Below are positions 37,922-48,200 of a stretch of DNA of 64,000 bases, piece by piece (position 1 is the stretch's first letter; every line of letters begins with the position of its first letter). Below the pieces are notes generated by a model, which made no database searches, was not told the DNA's origin, and worked only from the letters and a program-made list of their open reading frames with translations. Both the position numbers and the translations under genes were made by a program. Source of the DNA: an uncultured Pseudomonadales bacterium (GTDB lineage: Bacteria; Pseudomonadota; Gammaproteobacteria; Pseudomonadales; Porticoccaceae); the NCBI GenBank assembly GCA_943788875.1, contig CALSSA010000004.1, positions 240,379 to 304,378 on the forward strand, written 5' to 3'.

Positions 37922-39100
37922 TTAGCCTTTTAAGAGCGCTAAAACAGATTGGTTCTGTTGGTTAGCCTGCGTAAGCATGGCTGTGCCTGCCTGCTGAATT
38001 ATCTGCGTGCGAGCTAGCTCTGTTGTTTCTGCAGCATAATCGGCGTCTTCAATACGACTGCGTGATGCAGCAGCGTTTTGAGACACATTAGTCAGGTTGT
38101 CAATTGCGTACTCAAGCCGATTCATAGCCGCACCAAAGGTGGCGCGCTGGGCGTTGATACCATTGATGGCAGTATCTAGAGAGGCAATTGCCGCGTTGGC
38201 ACCTGCATCTGTATCAATTGCGATTGCCGAGATATCGGTGCCATACACGCCTGACAGGGCCGTGACGCCAGCAGTAGTTTCAGCTACCGTTTGTGCGGAG
38301 CCATTTTCGCTAATGGTCGGTGGGACGGTGACCACTTCTGCATTATCGTAGGTCAGGGTCAAGCTGGTTGTTCCGTCGGACGCGGTCAGACGACTCAGAG
38401 AGCCATCGGCTTCAATCGCTGCGGCAAGCCCGGCGACGGTAGTTAATGCCCCTACAGTAGTAGCATCTAACGTTATAGTATTCTGACCATCGCTGATCAC
38501 AAAGTCGCCGGCTAAAGCGGCTACTCCGGCGTCATCAATAGTGAAGTCGTAAACTGCTGGAACACCTGCTACATCAGTAGTAGACGCATTCAGATTCCAG
38601 TCGCCAAAGGCAACGCTCATGGTCTGCAGTGAATTACCGCCAACCTGGAATACTGCTGTGCCGTTGCTAGAGGTGCCTGCTGTGCCACTGAGCACATTCT
38701 CACCGTTCCACTGGGTCTGGTTAGCAACACGTTCGATCTCGGTTCGCAACTGGACAAATTCTAAATTCAAGCTGCTCTGGTCAGTGGACGTCACTGTGCC
38801 ATTGGAAGCCTGAACAGCCAGCTCACGCATGCGCTGCATCATATTGCCAATCTCGATGGACGCGCCATCCGCAGTTTGCACCATGCTGATCGCATCATTA
38901 GCATTTTGTGCTGCTTGATCAAGACCTCTGATCTGAGCAGTCATTCTTGAAGATACAGCCAGTCCAGCAGCGTCATCTTTGGCAGAGTTAATGCTCTTAC
39001 CTGTAGATAAACGCTCCATGGTCGCAGCCATATCGCGGTCATTTCTCGCTAGCGCATTCGTTGTCATAGTCGCAGCGATATTGGTATTAATAACAGCCAT
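37922..39100 (-). CDS. Flagellin copy 3, longer central domain (start MAVINTNIAAT; ORF track starts at 39121)
   Basis: Canonical flagellin ends with about 120 extra central residues relative to copy 2. Confidence 0.95.
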   Translation of the reverse strand: MAVINTNIAATMTTNALARNDRDMAATMERLSTGKSINSAKDDAAGLAVSSRMTAQIRGLDQAAQNANDAISMVQTADGASIEIGNMMQRMRELAVQASNGTVTSTDQSSLNLEFVQLRTEIERVANQTQWNGENVLSGTAGTSSNGTAVFQVGGNSLQTMSVAFGDWNLNASTTDVAGVPAVYDFTIDDAGVAALAGDFVISDGQNTITLDATTVGALTTVAGLAAAIEADGSLSRLTASDGTTSLTLTYDNAEVVTVPPTISENGSAQTVAETTAGVTALSGVYGTDISAIAIDTDAGANAAIASLDTAINGINAQRATFGAAMNRLEYAIDNLTNVSQNAAASRSRIEDADYAAETTELARTQIIQQAGTAMLTQANQQNQSVLALLKG

Positions 39101-39297
39101 TTTAAATTCCTCATTGTTCATTCAAGTTATGCTCCTGAGCCCAATTGGCTGCAGGATGTTTTTTAAACCGATTAACCGCGAGTTACGCGCAGTTGCCTGT
39201 CCATAGGCGTCGATCTAAAAAGCCTTACTTCAAATCCACTCTGGTGAACAAAAATCCCAGGGGCTAACGCCCAAAAGATCAGTCACCAGCTAAGAAG

Positions 39298-39315
39298 TTG
39301 CAAAACTGATGCCAA
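39298..39315 (-). promoter_or_regulatory. Putative sigma54 promoter of flagellin 3
   Basis: Minus strand TTGGCATCAGTTTTGCAA; GG-N10-GC; nearly identical to the flgB promoter. Confidence 0.78.
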
Positions 39316-39398
39316 CTAAGGAAGAAATGTTAAAAATTTAAATAAAAGGTATTAATATCAATAAGTTAAAAATTTTTCGTGCAGAAGCTTTGCCGCGA

Positions 39399-39426
39399 TT
39401 GCCGAGCAAGTGGCATGTTTTTGCCG
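39399..39426 (+). promoter_or_regulatory. Tripartite flagellar motif, copy C
   Basis: TTGCCG-AGCAAG-TGGCA-TG-TTTTTGCCG followed by ATAT. Confidence 0.6.
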
Positions 39427-39515
39427 ATATTTTTTGCCACTCTGTCGGAAATCCGGCAGATGGTGAGGAAGGAAGGTTAAATGTTTAACCTGAGTGAAGG
39501 TTAGCTGAGCCCGGT

Positions 39516-39928
39516 CTAAAATTTGTCGTCAAACAGGACACCTTTTAAAGATTCGATTTGTTTTGCAATACGCAATATGGCGTCGCCAGGCACTTTGCGA
39601 ATGATCTCGCCAGTATTGGTATCCGTTACCTGAACAACAAAGCGGTTAGAAGTATCGTCGATTGAGAAGTGTAAACTGGTAGGCACCTGCTTAACCGTTG
39701 CATTAAGTTCCTCGATAGCATCATCCAATTGCTTAATTGTTTCGTTTATTTGCTGAATCGACTCACCTTTGCGTGCAGCAGCGGCACGGCCAACGTCTTC
39801 AGCACTGATGCTCGGTTCAGGCTTCACGGGTGTTATGTTTGGAGCATTCCCAGCTTTGGCGTCTGCGCCGCTGAGGGTTGTGGCGTTACTTGAGCGCCGA
39901 CGTTAATACTAATTTCATTGCCTGACAT
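39516..39928 (-). pseudogene. flaG: FlaG, probable 1-nt deletion in the N-terminal part
   Basis: ORF 39516-39827 is FlaG-like; upstream ATG at 39928 gives MSGNEISINVGAQVTPQPSAAQTPK then shifts frame; the alternative is a GTG start at 39827. Confidence 0.6.
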
Positions 39929-40155
39929 TGGTTTCACCATTTTATAGTGCGGCCTGTTTGTCTGCCGCTAATCTTGCGCTCATTATGCCCTGTCGCGCTT
40001 AAAATTGGTTCCTGTCATAGCTATCGACAGCTCAGTGCGAAGCTTTAGCAATTAAACTGAAATTATTTGCTTGTCCTGATCCTTAACTTGGCTATCTAGG
40101 CCTTCTATGTGGCGTTATACTCCTCCCTTTGTAATCTCCTGACCATTGTTCCGCT

Positions 40156-40698
40156 ATGATAATAAACGTTATTAAACAGATTGACCGATTTACCGAGGCC
40201 ACAGGTCGCGCGCTGTCCTGGCTGACTCTGGTAATGGTTGGGTTGGTGGTTGCGGTGGTGATCGGGCGATATTTTGTTGGTCTGGGCTCTATTGCGCTGC
40301 AGGAGTCTGTGACTTATCTGCATGCTCTGGTTTTTATGCTGGGTCTGGCTTTTACCTTGAAACGTGGTGGTCATGTGCGGGTGGATATTTTCTATCGCAG
40401 CTACTCACCGCGGATTAAAGCGCTGGTGGATTTGCTGGGTGGGCTGATTTTTCTGCTGCCTTTTTGTCTGCTGATCTTTTTCAGCAGCTGGGACTATGTG
40501 CTGGCAAGCTGGGCTGCGGGAGAGGGTTCTTCCGAAAATAATGGCATTGCAGCAGTTTATCTACTCAAAACGTTGATGTTAATTATGCCTCTGACATTGC
40601 TGTTACAGGGCATCGCCGAGATATTAAAAGCGCTTTTAATACTGAGAACAGGCCCAGAGGCAACAGATCAGGATAAGGGAGCTAAGGCAGTTTTATAA
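40156..40698 (+). CDS. TRAP transporter small permease (DctQ-like)
   Basis: 4-TM DctQ family; overlaps the large permease. Confidence 0.88.
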   Translation: MIINVIKQIDRFTEATGRALSWLTLVMVGLVVAVVIGRYFVGLGSIALQESVTYLHALVFMLGLAFTLKRGGHVRVDIFYRSYSPRIKALVDLLGGLIFLLPFCLLIFFSSWDYVLASWAAGEGSSENNGIAAVYLLKTLMLIMPLTLLLQGIAEILKALLILRTGPEATDQDKGAKAVL

Positions 40699-42062
40699 TG
40701 GCTGAATATATCCCCTTTCTGATGTTTGTCTGTGTCTGTTTGGTATTGATGGCGGGGTATCCCGTGGCCTTTTCCCTCGCCGGTACCGCACTGTTGTTTG
40801 CTCTTGTAGGGACTCTAAGCGGTCATTTTGATATGGCTTTCCTGCAGGCCGTGCCTAATCGACTGTTTGGCACCATGGACAACACTACCCTGATTGCCGT
40901 GCCGCTATTTGTGTTGATGGGTGTGATGTTGGAAAAGTCGCGCCTGTCTGAAGACTTGCTGGAGAGCATGGCCGATCTGCTGGGTGGTTTTCGCAGCGGT
41001 CTGGGCATCTCTGTAGTGGTGGTCGGTGCGCTGCTCGCTGCCAGCACGGGAATAGTTGGCGCCACAGTGGTGACCATGGGGCTAATGTCACTGCCAACTA
41101 TGCTTAAGCGCGGTTACAGTCCGGCTCAGGCCACCGGGGTTATTGCTGCCACTGGTACTTTGGGTCAGATTATTCCCCCCTCAATTGCACTGGTACTGCT
41201 GGGAGATACACTCTCTAGTGCCTATCAGCAGGCGCAGTTAAATATGGGTATTTTTACCCCTAAAACGGTTTCCATTGGTGACCTCTTTGTCGGCGCTATT
41301 ATCCCCGGCCTGATGTTGGTGCTGATGTACTGCCTGTATATGATTTTATTTGCGCGGCCTGAGCCCCAGGAACCCCAAAATATTGAGACGGCAGATAACC
41401 GGTTATCGCGGGCCATGCGTAATCTTTTGCCGCCAATAAGTTTAATTATTGCTGTATTGGGTTCGATTCTCTCTGGTGCTGCGACACCAACTGAAGCTGC
41501 GGGGGTCGGTGCCTTTGGTGCCACAGTGTTGGCGGCGCTCAAAGGGCAGTTAACCATTTCGCGCCTGAGGGAAGTGGTGCAAAGCACCACAGAAGTGACC
41601 TCTATGGTGTTCTTGATATTGATTGGTGCCGCAGTGTTTTCTCTGGTGTTCCGGGGCTTTGGTGGCGAAGAGTTGGTCGAGCAATTCTTTGCCGGATTAC
41701 CTGGTGGCATTGTGGCGGCGACATTGCTGGTTATGTTGGTGATTTTTTTGCTCGGCTTTATTCTCGACTTTATTGAGATAACTTTTGTTGTGGTGCCTAT
41801 TGTGGCTCCGGTACTGCTAGCCATGGGCCTTGATCCGGTGTGGCTGGGGGTGATGATAGCGATTAATTTGCAGACATCATTTTTGACTCCACCCTTTGGC
41901 TTTGCCCTGTTCTATCTGCGCGGAGTGGCTCCGGATACGGTTGAGACATCGGATATGTACTATGGCGTAGCACCATTTATATGCTTGCAGGTGCTGCTGA
42001 TGTTGATGCTGTCCCAGTGGCCACAGCTGGCAACCTGGCTGCCAAGCTTGATTTACAATTAA
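40698..42062 (+). CDS. TRAP transporter large permease (DctM-like)
   Basis: DctM family (GTLGQIIPPSIALVLLGD; PTEAAGVGAFGA). Confidence 0.94.
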   Translation: MAEYIPFLMFVCVCLVLMAGYPVAFSLAGTALLFALVGTLSGHFDMAFLQAVPNRLFGTMDNTTLIAVPLFVLMGVMLEKSRLSEDLLESMADLLGGFRSGLGISVVVVGALLAASTGIVGATVVTMGLMSLPTMLKRGYSPAQATGVIAATGTLGQIIPPSIALVLLGDTLSSAYQQAQLNMGIFTPKTVSIGDLFVGAIIPGLMLVLMYCLYMILFARPEPQEPQNIETADNRLSRAMRNLLPPISLIIAVLGSILSGAATPTEAAGVGAFGATVLAALKGQLTISRLREVVQSTTEVTSMVFLILIGAAVFSLVFRGFGGEELVEQFFAGLPGGIVAATLLVMLVIFLLGFILDFIEITFVVVPIVAPVLLAMGLDPVWLGVMIAINLQTSFLTPPFGFALFYLRGVAPDTVETSDMYYGVAPFICLQVLLMLMLSQWPQLATWLPSLIYN

Positions 42063-42087
42063 GATTTACCACCGCGATATAAAACTA

Positions 42088-42501
42088 ATGGAAGAGATAC
42101 AGGCGATGAATAATATTAATGAATCCCCCAAGCCCATCGGCAAACTGATTTCCCAGACTATTGCCATGCCCAGAGAGACCAATGCCAACGGTGATATTTT
42201 TGGCGGCTGGCTGCTCAGTCAAATGGATTTGGCTGGTGCTATTCTGGCTGGAAGAATTGCCCAGGGTCGCGTCGCGACTGTGGCTATAAGTAGTATGTCA
42301 TTTCTTAACCCGGTGCCAGTCGGCGCTGTGGTGGGCTGTTATGCCAACACCACTTCTGTGGGTACCAGTTCAATTACAATCTCTATTGAAGCTTGGATTA
42401 GTGACGATCACCTAACAGATTTGTGCAAAGTCACTGAGGGTGAGTTTGTGTTTGTTGCAATTGATGAAAGTGGTAATACCAGAACGGTACCCAGCAACTA
42501 A
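42088..42501 (+). CDS. Acyl-CoA thioesterase, YciA-like hotdog
   Basis: TIAMPRETNANGDIFGGWLLSQMDLAGAILAGR. Confidence 0.88.
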   Translation: MEEIQAMNNINESPKPIGKLISQTIAMPRETNANGDIFGGWLLSQMDLAGAILAGRIAQGRVATVAISSMSFLNPVPVGAVVGCYANTTSVGTSSITISIEAWISDDHLTDLCKVTEGEFVFVAIDESGNTRTVPSN

Positions 42502-42510
42502 GCGCCGAAT

Positions 42511-43470
42511 CTATAACTTCAGAGCAGCAAAAATTTGCCGACGCAGAGGTTCGATTTCATTGACCATATGATGGTTTGCATCGGCAATGATCTGTACCTT
42601 GAGACCAGAGAGTTTGCTCTTAAACTGCTCAAGATTGTATTGCCAGTTGAGGGTTTTATCGCCAGAGCCCTGTATCAAATTAATCTCTCTGTCCGTGCCT
42701 GAAAATTTTTTAAATTCCCCAATCCAGTTGCTGAGTGCAGCAACCCATGCCATGGGTACAGTTCGCGGCTGGAAATAGTCTCGCTGCTGCACAAAATCCA
42801 GAAACTCCTGATCAAAAGAGCTGGGGCGAAACACTCGTTTCGACGATTGGAGAAAGTTTTTTGTGAGTAAGAATAAACAGCGCTTGATAGCCCAGCTTTG
42901 AGGTTCCAACAGCGGCGCCAGCAAGTTTAACTTGCTAAACGGATAGTTGTTTCCAGCGCCCTGTTGCATCAAATGTTTTAGCAAAATAGCACCTCCCATA
43001 CTTTGCCCAATTGCTTGCAGCGGGCCATCAAACATTGTCTGACTTACTCTGATAACGGCATTAAGTGCGCTGACATAGTCTGCGTAGTCTAGAATAAAAC
43101 CAGGTTGACCGGCTGAGAGGCCGTGTCCGGGCAGATCAAAACAGATGACATTGAGTCGGCAGTTGAGAAGGTGCTCAATAAGATGATTAAACAGCCCCGT
43201 ATGGTCCATATAGCCATGGACAACAATCACTGAGCCGACGGCGTTTTGTGGTGTCCAGCTCATGATTACAACCGGTTGTTGCTGCACATTAATTGTGCCC
43301 GCACGGAGCTTAAGTTCTCCGAGGGGAATAGGCAGCTGATAATAGTTGAGGTATTGCAGCAGTTGAGTATTCGACTGGTCGACCAGAGACATTTCAGCGC
43401 AAAAAGAGGGCAGATTTTTCTGCAGTGCTGCGATCGAAGCTCGGTCGAAAGTGTCTGGCGACTGTCCCAT
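42511..43470 (-). CDS. Alpha/beta hydrolase (lysophospholipase-like)
   Basis: VIVVHGYMDHTGLF; DLPGHGLSAG; AIGQSMGGAI. Confidence 0.85.
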   Translation of the reverse strand: MGQSPDTFDRASIAALQKNLPSFCAEMSLVDQSNTQLLQYLNYYQLPIPLGELKLRAGTINVQQQPVVIMSWTPQNAVGSVIVVHGYMDHTGLFNHLIEHLLNCRLNVICFDLPGHGLSAGQPGFILDYADYVSALNAVIRVSQTMFDGPLQAIGQSMGGAILLKHLMQQGAGNNYPFSKLNLLAPLLEPQSWAIKRCLFLLTKNFLQSSKRVFRPSSFDQEFLDFVQQRDYFQPRTVPMAWVAALSNWIGEFKKFSGTDREINLIQGSGDKTLNWQYNLEQFKSKLSGLKVQIIADANHHMVNEIEPLRRQIFAALKL

Positions 43471-43558
43471 AGACTATTCCAAAAATTAAACTAGGGTTTA
43501 GGCCTGATTTCTGAACCGTGATTTCGGATCATTGCCCCCTTGAGAGTATCTTGTCAGA

Positions 43559-44104
43559 TTGCCAATGAATTACAAGAATAAAGATGTTGTCGATAAATTA
43601 GTCAAAGAGCACAGCTCAGCGCTAGTGCGCTTTTTAACTCGTCGTATGAAAAGCCGTGAAGATGCTGAGGATATTGCTCAGGCAGCTTATTTGCGGCTTT
43701 ATACCCTTGACGATCTGAATCGGCTGTCTAATGCCAAGGCCTTTCTTTTTCAGGTGGCGGCAAATATGTCTATTGACCAGCTGCGCCGCGAAGTTCTGCA
43801 TAAAAATTATCTCGACAAAGAAATATCCAAGGTGCCAAAGGACCTAAGTGCTATGGCCACCATGACACCTGAAGCCATCTCATTGGAGCGAGAGATCGAG
43901 GCCAAAGAGACATTACATTTAATTCATTCTAGGCTAGAAGATCTGCCACAAAATGCGCGTCAGGCCTTTATTCTGAGTCGCAATAAAGGCTGGACCTACA
44001 ACCAAATTGCCACTCAGTTGGGGGTGTCGGTGAGCAGTGTTGAAAAATATATTCTCTCGGTGCTCAAGGAGCTTCGAGAGCTTGTGGCGGATGTCGAATC
44101 ATGA
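43559..44104 (+). CDS. ECF sigma factor, FecI-like
   Basis: Sigma70 r2/r4; followed by FecR and TonB receptor with STN. Confidence 0.88.
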   Translation: MPMNYKNKDVVDKLVKEHSSALVRFLTRRMKSREDAEDIAQAAYLRLYTLDDLNRLSNAKAFLFQVAANMSIDQLRREVLHKNYLDKEISKVPKDLSAMATMTPEAISLEREIEAKETLHLIHSRLEDLPQNARQAFILSRNKGWTYNQIATQLGVSVSSVEKYILSVLKELRELVADVES

Positions 44105-44212
44105 TCATTGCTGAAGCATAAACTAAGCATTGGGGACTTTGCTGTCTTAATCGTCTAACAGGGAATAAACATAACCACAGGGGGAGATGCGCTTGCGGGT
44201 GCTGAGGAAAAA

Positions 44213-45241
44213 ATGAAACTAAAAGGGAATAATTCAACAGGGAAAGTGAGCAATCAGAAGGCTAGCGATCAGGCTTTAGGCTGGGTTGTGCGTCTTCGTT
44301 CCGACACCGTGCAAGACCGAGATAGGGAGAGTTTTGCTGAATGGCTAACTCATTCAGATGACAATCAGCAGGCCTGGGAGCAGGCGCTCGATCTATGGGA
44401 GACTGCCGGCGTGCTGTCTTATCTGCCCAGTCAGGATCTACTGGCCAGTTCAGAGAGTTTTGCCGAACAGCTCAATAATAGCGGCGGCTTTTTGCGCAAA
44501 TGGTCCAAAGGGTTTTGGCGCGCCCTGACCGGAGTATCTACCTCACTCGTTATTGCAGCAGCCGTATTTCTAATGTTTGAAGATAATGGCCGCAGTTACT
44601 ATTCTGCAGTGGGCGAATACCAACAGATCGCATTAGCCGATGGCTCGATGATCGAACTCAACACAGACAGTGCTGTAAATGTCTCCCTAGAACAGTCAGT
44701 GCGTAAAATAGAGCTGTTAAAAGGTGAGGCGTTTTTCACCGTGGCGTCTGACAAGCAGCGACCATTTGTTGTTCAGGTAGGCGCTGCCACTGTTCAAGCA
44801 CTGGGGACGGCATTTAATATTTATCGTTCGCAGGACGATCAGGTTGCAGTTGCAGTCACCGAGGGTGTGGTAAGAGTCTCTGAATCCAAAGGTTCTGCTG
44901 TGGCGGCGGCGCAGTCAAAATTGCTAGTGGCCAATCAGGCACTTATAGTCACTGCTGCGGCCGGCATTGCTGATGCAATCCTTAACACGGATCGGGCTAC
45001 AGCCTGGCGTCAGCAGCAAATTATTTTTGATGATGCCTCCGTGACGCAGGCCGTGGCGAGTCTTAATCGGTATCGGCAGAACAAGATTGTGGTTGCAGAC
45101 CAGAGTCAGTCAAACCGTCGCATATCAGGTATCTTTTCAACAGCTGAGCATCAGCAAACCTTATTTGCTGTAGCCGAGGCGTTTGATTTAGAGGTTTCCC
45201 AACAAGCCGATCATTGGCTGTTGTCTCGACCCAATCCATAG
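44213..45241 (+). CDS. FecR-like anti-sigma/signal transducer
   Basis: FecR core (YQQIALADGSMIELNTDSAVNVSLEQSVRKIELLKGEAFFTV). Confidence 0.9.
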   Translation: MKLKGNNSTGKVSNQKASDQALGWVVRLRSDTVQDRDRESFAEWLTHSDDNQQAWEQALDLWETAGVLSYLPSQDLLASSESFAEQLNNSGGFLRKWSKGFWRALTGVSTSLVIAAAVFLMFEDNGRSYYSAVGEYQQIALADGSMIELNTDSAVNVSLEQSVRKIELLKGEAFFTVASDKQRPFVVQVGAATVQALGTAFNIYRSQDDQVAVAVTEGVVRVSESKGSAVAAAQSKLLVANQALIVTAAAGIADAILNTDRATAWRQQQIIFDDASVTQAVASLNRYRQNKIVVADQSQSNRRISGIFSTAEHQQTLFAVAEAFDLEVSQQADHWLLSRPNP

Positions 45242-45291
45242 GGTTTAATGGTCCCACAGCATCTGTGAGCTGCCTGTGCAGCCGAGTGTTT

Positions 45292-48200
45292 ATGGACCCA
45301 GGAATCAATCCTGCTGAACAAGTGAATGTTTATCGCCAGATTACTTCAATCTGGCGTTCGTTATTTTTTGTCTTTTTTTATACCAGTCTTTCCATTGGCC
45401 CTTTACTGGTTAGCCCGGCCCAGGCCATTGTCACAGATACTAGCGAGATTAGTTTGCCCGAGGGGCAGTTGCATCAGGCTTTAATTGAACTGGGCAAACA
45501 AACTCAGGTGTCGATTATCTTTCCTTCGCAGCTGCCAGACGCAGCCAGTCCGAATATCTATGGGCAGTACAGCCCGCTGCAGGCTTTAGAGCAATTAATT
45601 GAAGGGCTTGAACTTGAATACCGTATTACCGGGCCAGATACTATTTTGGTATTACCTCGCTGCTATGCAGCCAGAGCTTGCCCATCAATGCAGGATGACT
45701 TGCAGTTCTCCATGCAGCAGTATTCGATTATGGAAGAGCTTGTGATTCGCGGCAAACCTCTGACAGGCTCGCGTTTTAAGCAGTTAAATACAGTTGGCTT
45801 TAGCCCAGTCGAAATTATCACCGGTTCAGAAATCCGTCTGACTGGTGCTCAGACCATGGCTGAATTAATGAGGTTTACACCGCAAGTGGTCGGCAACTCC
45901 ACCAGCACAGCGGTGAGCAATGGCGGCAATGGCACAGCCAGTGCCACATTGCGTGGTTTGCCAGCCACCAACACATTGGTGTTGGTCAATGGGCAGCGTG
46001 TCGCCAAAAATGCTCTTGATGGAAGTTCTGTGGACCTCAATAGTATTCCTTTGGCTGCAGTGGACCGCATAGAAATACTAAAAGGCAGCGGGTCATCTAT
46101 CTATGGCTCAGATGCCATTGCCGGAGTGATTAATGTCATTCTCAAGAAACGTTTTAAGGGCTCTTTGGTGAATGCCTTTTATGGTATTTCCGATGCCGGT
46201 GACAGTGAAACAGTGCGCTATGATTTTGTCGCTGGCCTGATGCTGGAAAAGGTTGATCTGGTGTTTACAGCTTCTCATTATTCACAAAAAGGGATATTCA
46301 GCCGCGATCGAGCTATCTCTGCCAGTGCCAATGGCCGTGGCCTTGGAGGTATTGATCGACGCTCCAGTGCCACCCCCAATGCGCGATTGAGGCTAGGGAA
46401 TGATTATCTGGTTTTGGCAACAGATAATCTTAGTGGCTCTTCGACATCAGATTTTCGTCAGGCCACTGAGGCAGACCTTTTTGATTATGCCGCCTTTACT
46501 TCATCACTGGCTCCGGCTGAGCGAGATTCCTTTCATTTGGCGGCAGAGCTAAAGGACCTAGGCTCTGTTGATGCTGCTTTTGAGTTGACCTATGTGGATA
46601 GTAATTCATTGATCACCCTGGCCCCGGTATCAGTGTTGACGGCATTTGCCGCGACTCCGCTCCGTGTTTCCGCTGATAATTCCTATAACCCGTTTGGGCA
46701 GACTATTGATGACGCAAGAATACGCTTGCTGGGACTGGGCCCGCGGTTGCAGAGCAATCAGTCTAAAACAGCTAGAGTTCAGGGCCGCATACTGGGTAAT
46801 ATTGAGGAGGGTGAATGGCAGCTCAGTGTTAACTGGAGCCAGACCAAAGCTCGTGAGCAGTGGCAGAATCTGCTTAATTTGCAGCACTTGGCCGAGGGAC
46901 TGGGGGCCGCAGAAGACTGCCAGAATGACTGCGTGCCGATTAATATTTTTGCACCTACTCGACCTCAGGAACAGCTTGAACATCTGCGCACTGGCGCTTT
47001 AAATCAGGGTCACACAGAACTGTTATCGGTCAATTTAGATCTTTCTCAGCTGCTGGACATTTTGCCTGCGGGCAATGCTGAATTTGCCTCCGGTATTGAA
47101 TTTCGCCGGGAGCAATTGCATATAATCTCAGACCAACGGCTTTCCGGGCAGTTGCTTGTTGGTGCTAATTCCAGTGACAGTACAGGTAGTCGCAATACGG
47201 CAGAAATGTATCTTGAGTCTCTAATTCCTCTGGCCAGGGATATTCCCTGGGTATACAGTCTTGAAGCCAATGTTTCCTTTCGCTTGACCTACTCAAATGA
47301 TTTTACTGTGCGAGCCAATCCAAAACTGGCGCTGCGTTACAGGCCTACAAAAGAACTAATGCTGCGCACTAATCTATCTACAGGCTTCCGGGCGCCCAGT
47401 CTATATGAGCTGCAACAGGTCCAGAGCAGCACTCAGGTAGCACTCTATGATCCCTGCTCCAGCGCTGAAAATGTTGCTGACTTAACGGGCTGTGCTGTCG
47501 CTACGGATCCCCTGCGAAGTCAATACAATGTGATTGGCGGAGGCAATGTTTTGCTGCGGCCAGAAACTTCCAAGCATATTTCTTTGGGTCTGTTATATAA
47601 GCCTGCGGGTCTTGAAAACTTTACCTTTGGCGTAGATATTTTTGCCATTAATGTGGATCAGGTTATCGGCGCCAATGCCCAATTTATAGTCAATCAGAAT
47701 GCCTCGAATGGTCTATTTTCTGACCAGCTTGTGCGTAGTGGCGATGGCGAACTAATCTCGGTTATGGCCAGTAACCACAATATAGGATCGCGCCAGATTC
47801 GGGGTGCTGATATGGATCTATCCTGGCGTATATTTATTGCTAGCTGGGGTACCCTGGGAGTCAATATGGGTGGAGCTTATATTGATTCACACAGGTTTAA
47901 AATCGACCCAGCTATGGAGGCCATAGAACTGGCTGGTACCTTTGTCGACAAGGCCGCTCAGGGCAGTGGGTCAATTCCCAGATGGAAATCAAGACTCAAT
48001 CTATTCTGGCAGTTTGGCCGCTGGGAGTTTTCTCTGGCGTCAATGCATGTGTCGAGCCTGACCGAATTTATAGTCTCAGAGGATCGATTTAGGGATTCCG
48101 GTGCATGGTCGAGAGAGGATGTGCAGGTGAGCTATCATTTCAACTCTGGAGAGTCGCTGATCACCTTGGGAGTTGAAAATATTCTCGATCAGATGCCACC

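Noticed and set aside
39379-39396. Sigma54-like CGGCAAAGCTTCTGCA near motif C
   Set aside because: A much better match (TTGGCATCAGTTTTGCAA) lies at 39298-39315 at the expected distance from the motif.
41225-41824. 199-aa antisense ORF in the TRAP large permease gene
   Set aside because: Low-complexity reverse frame of a well-supported membrane protein gene.
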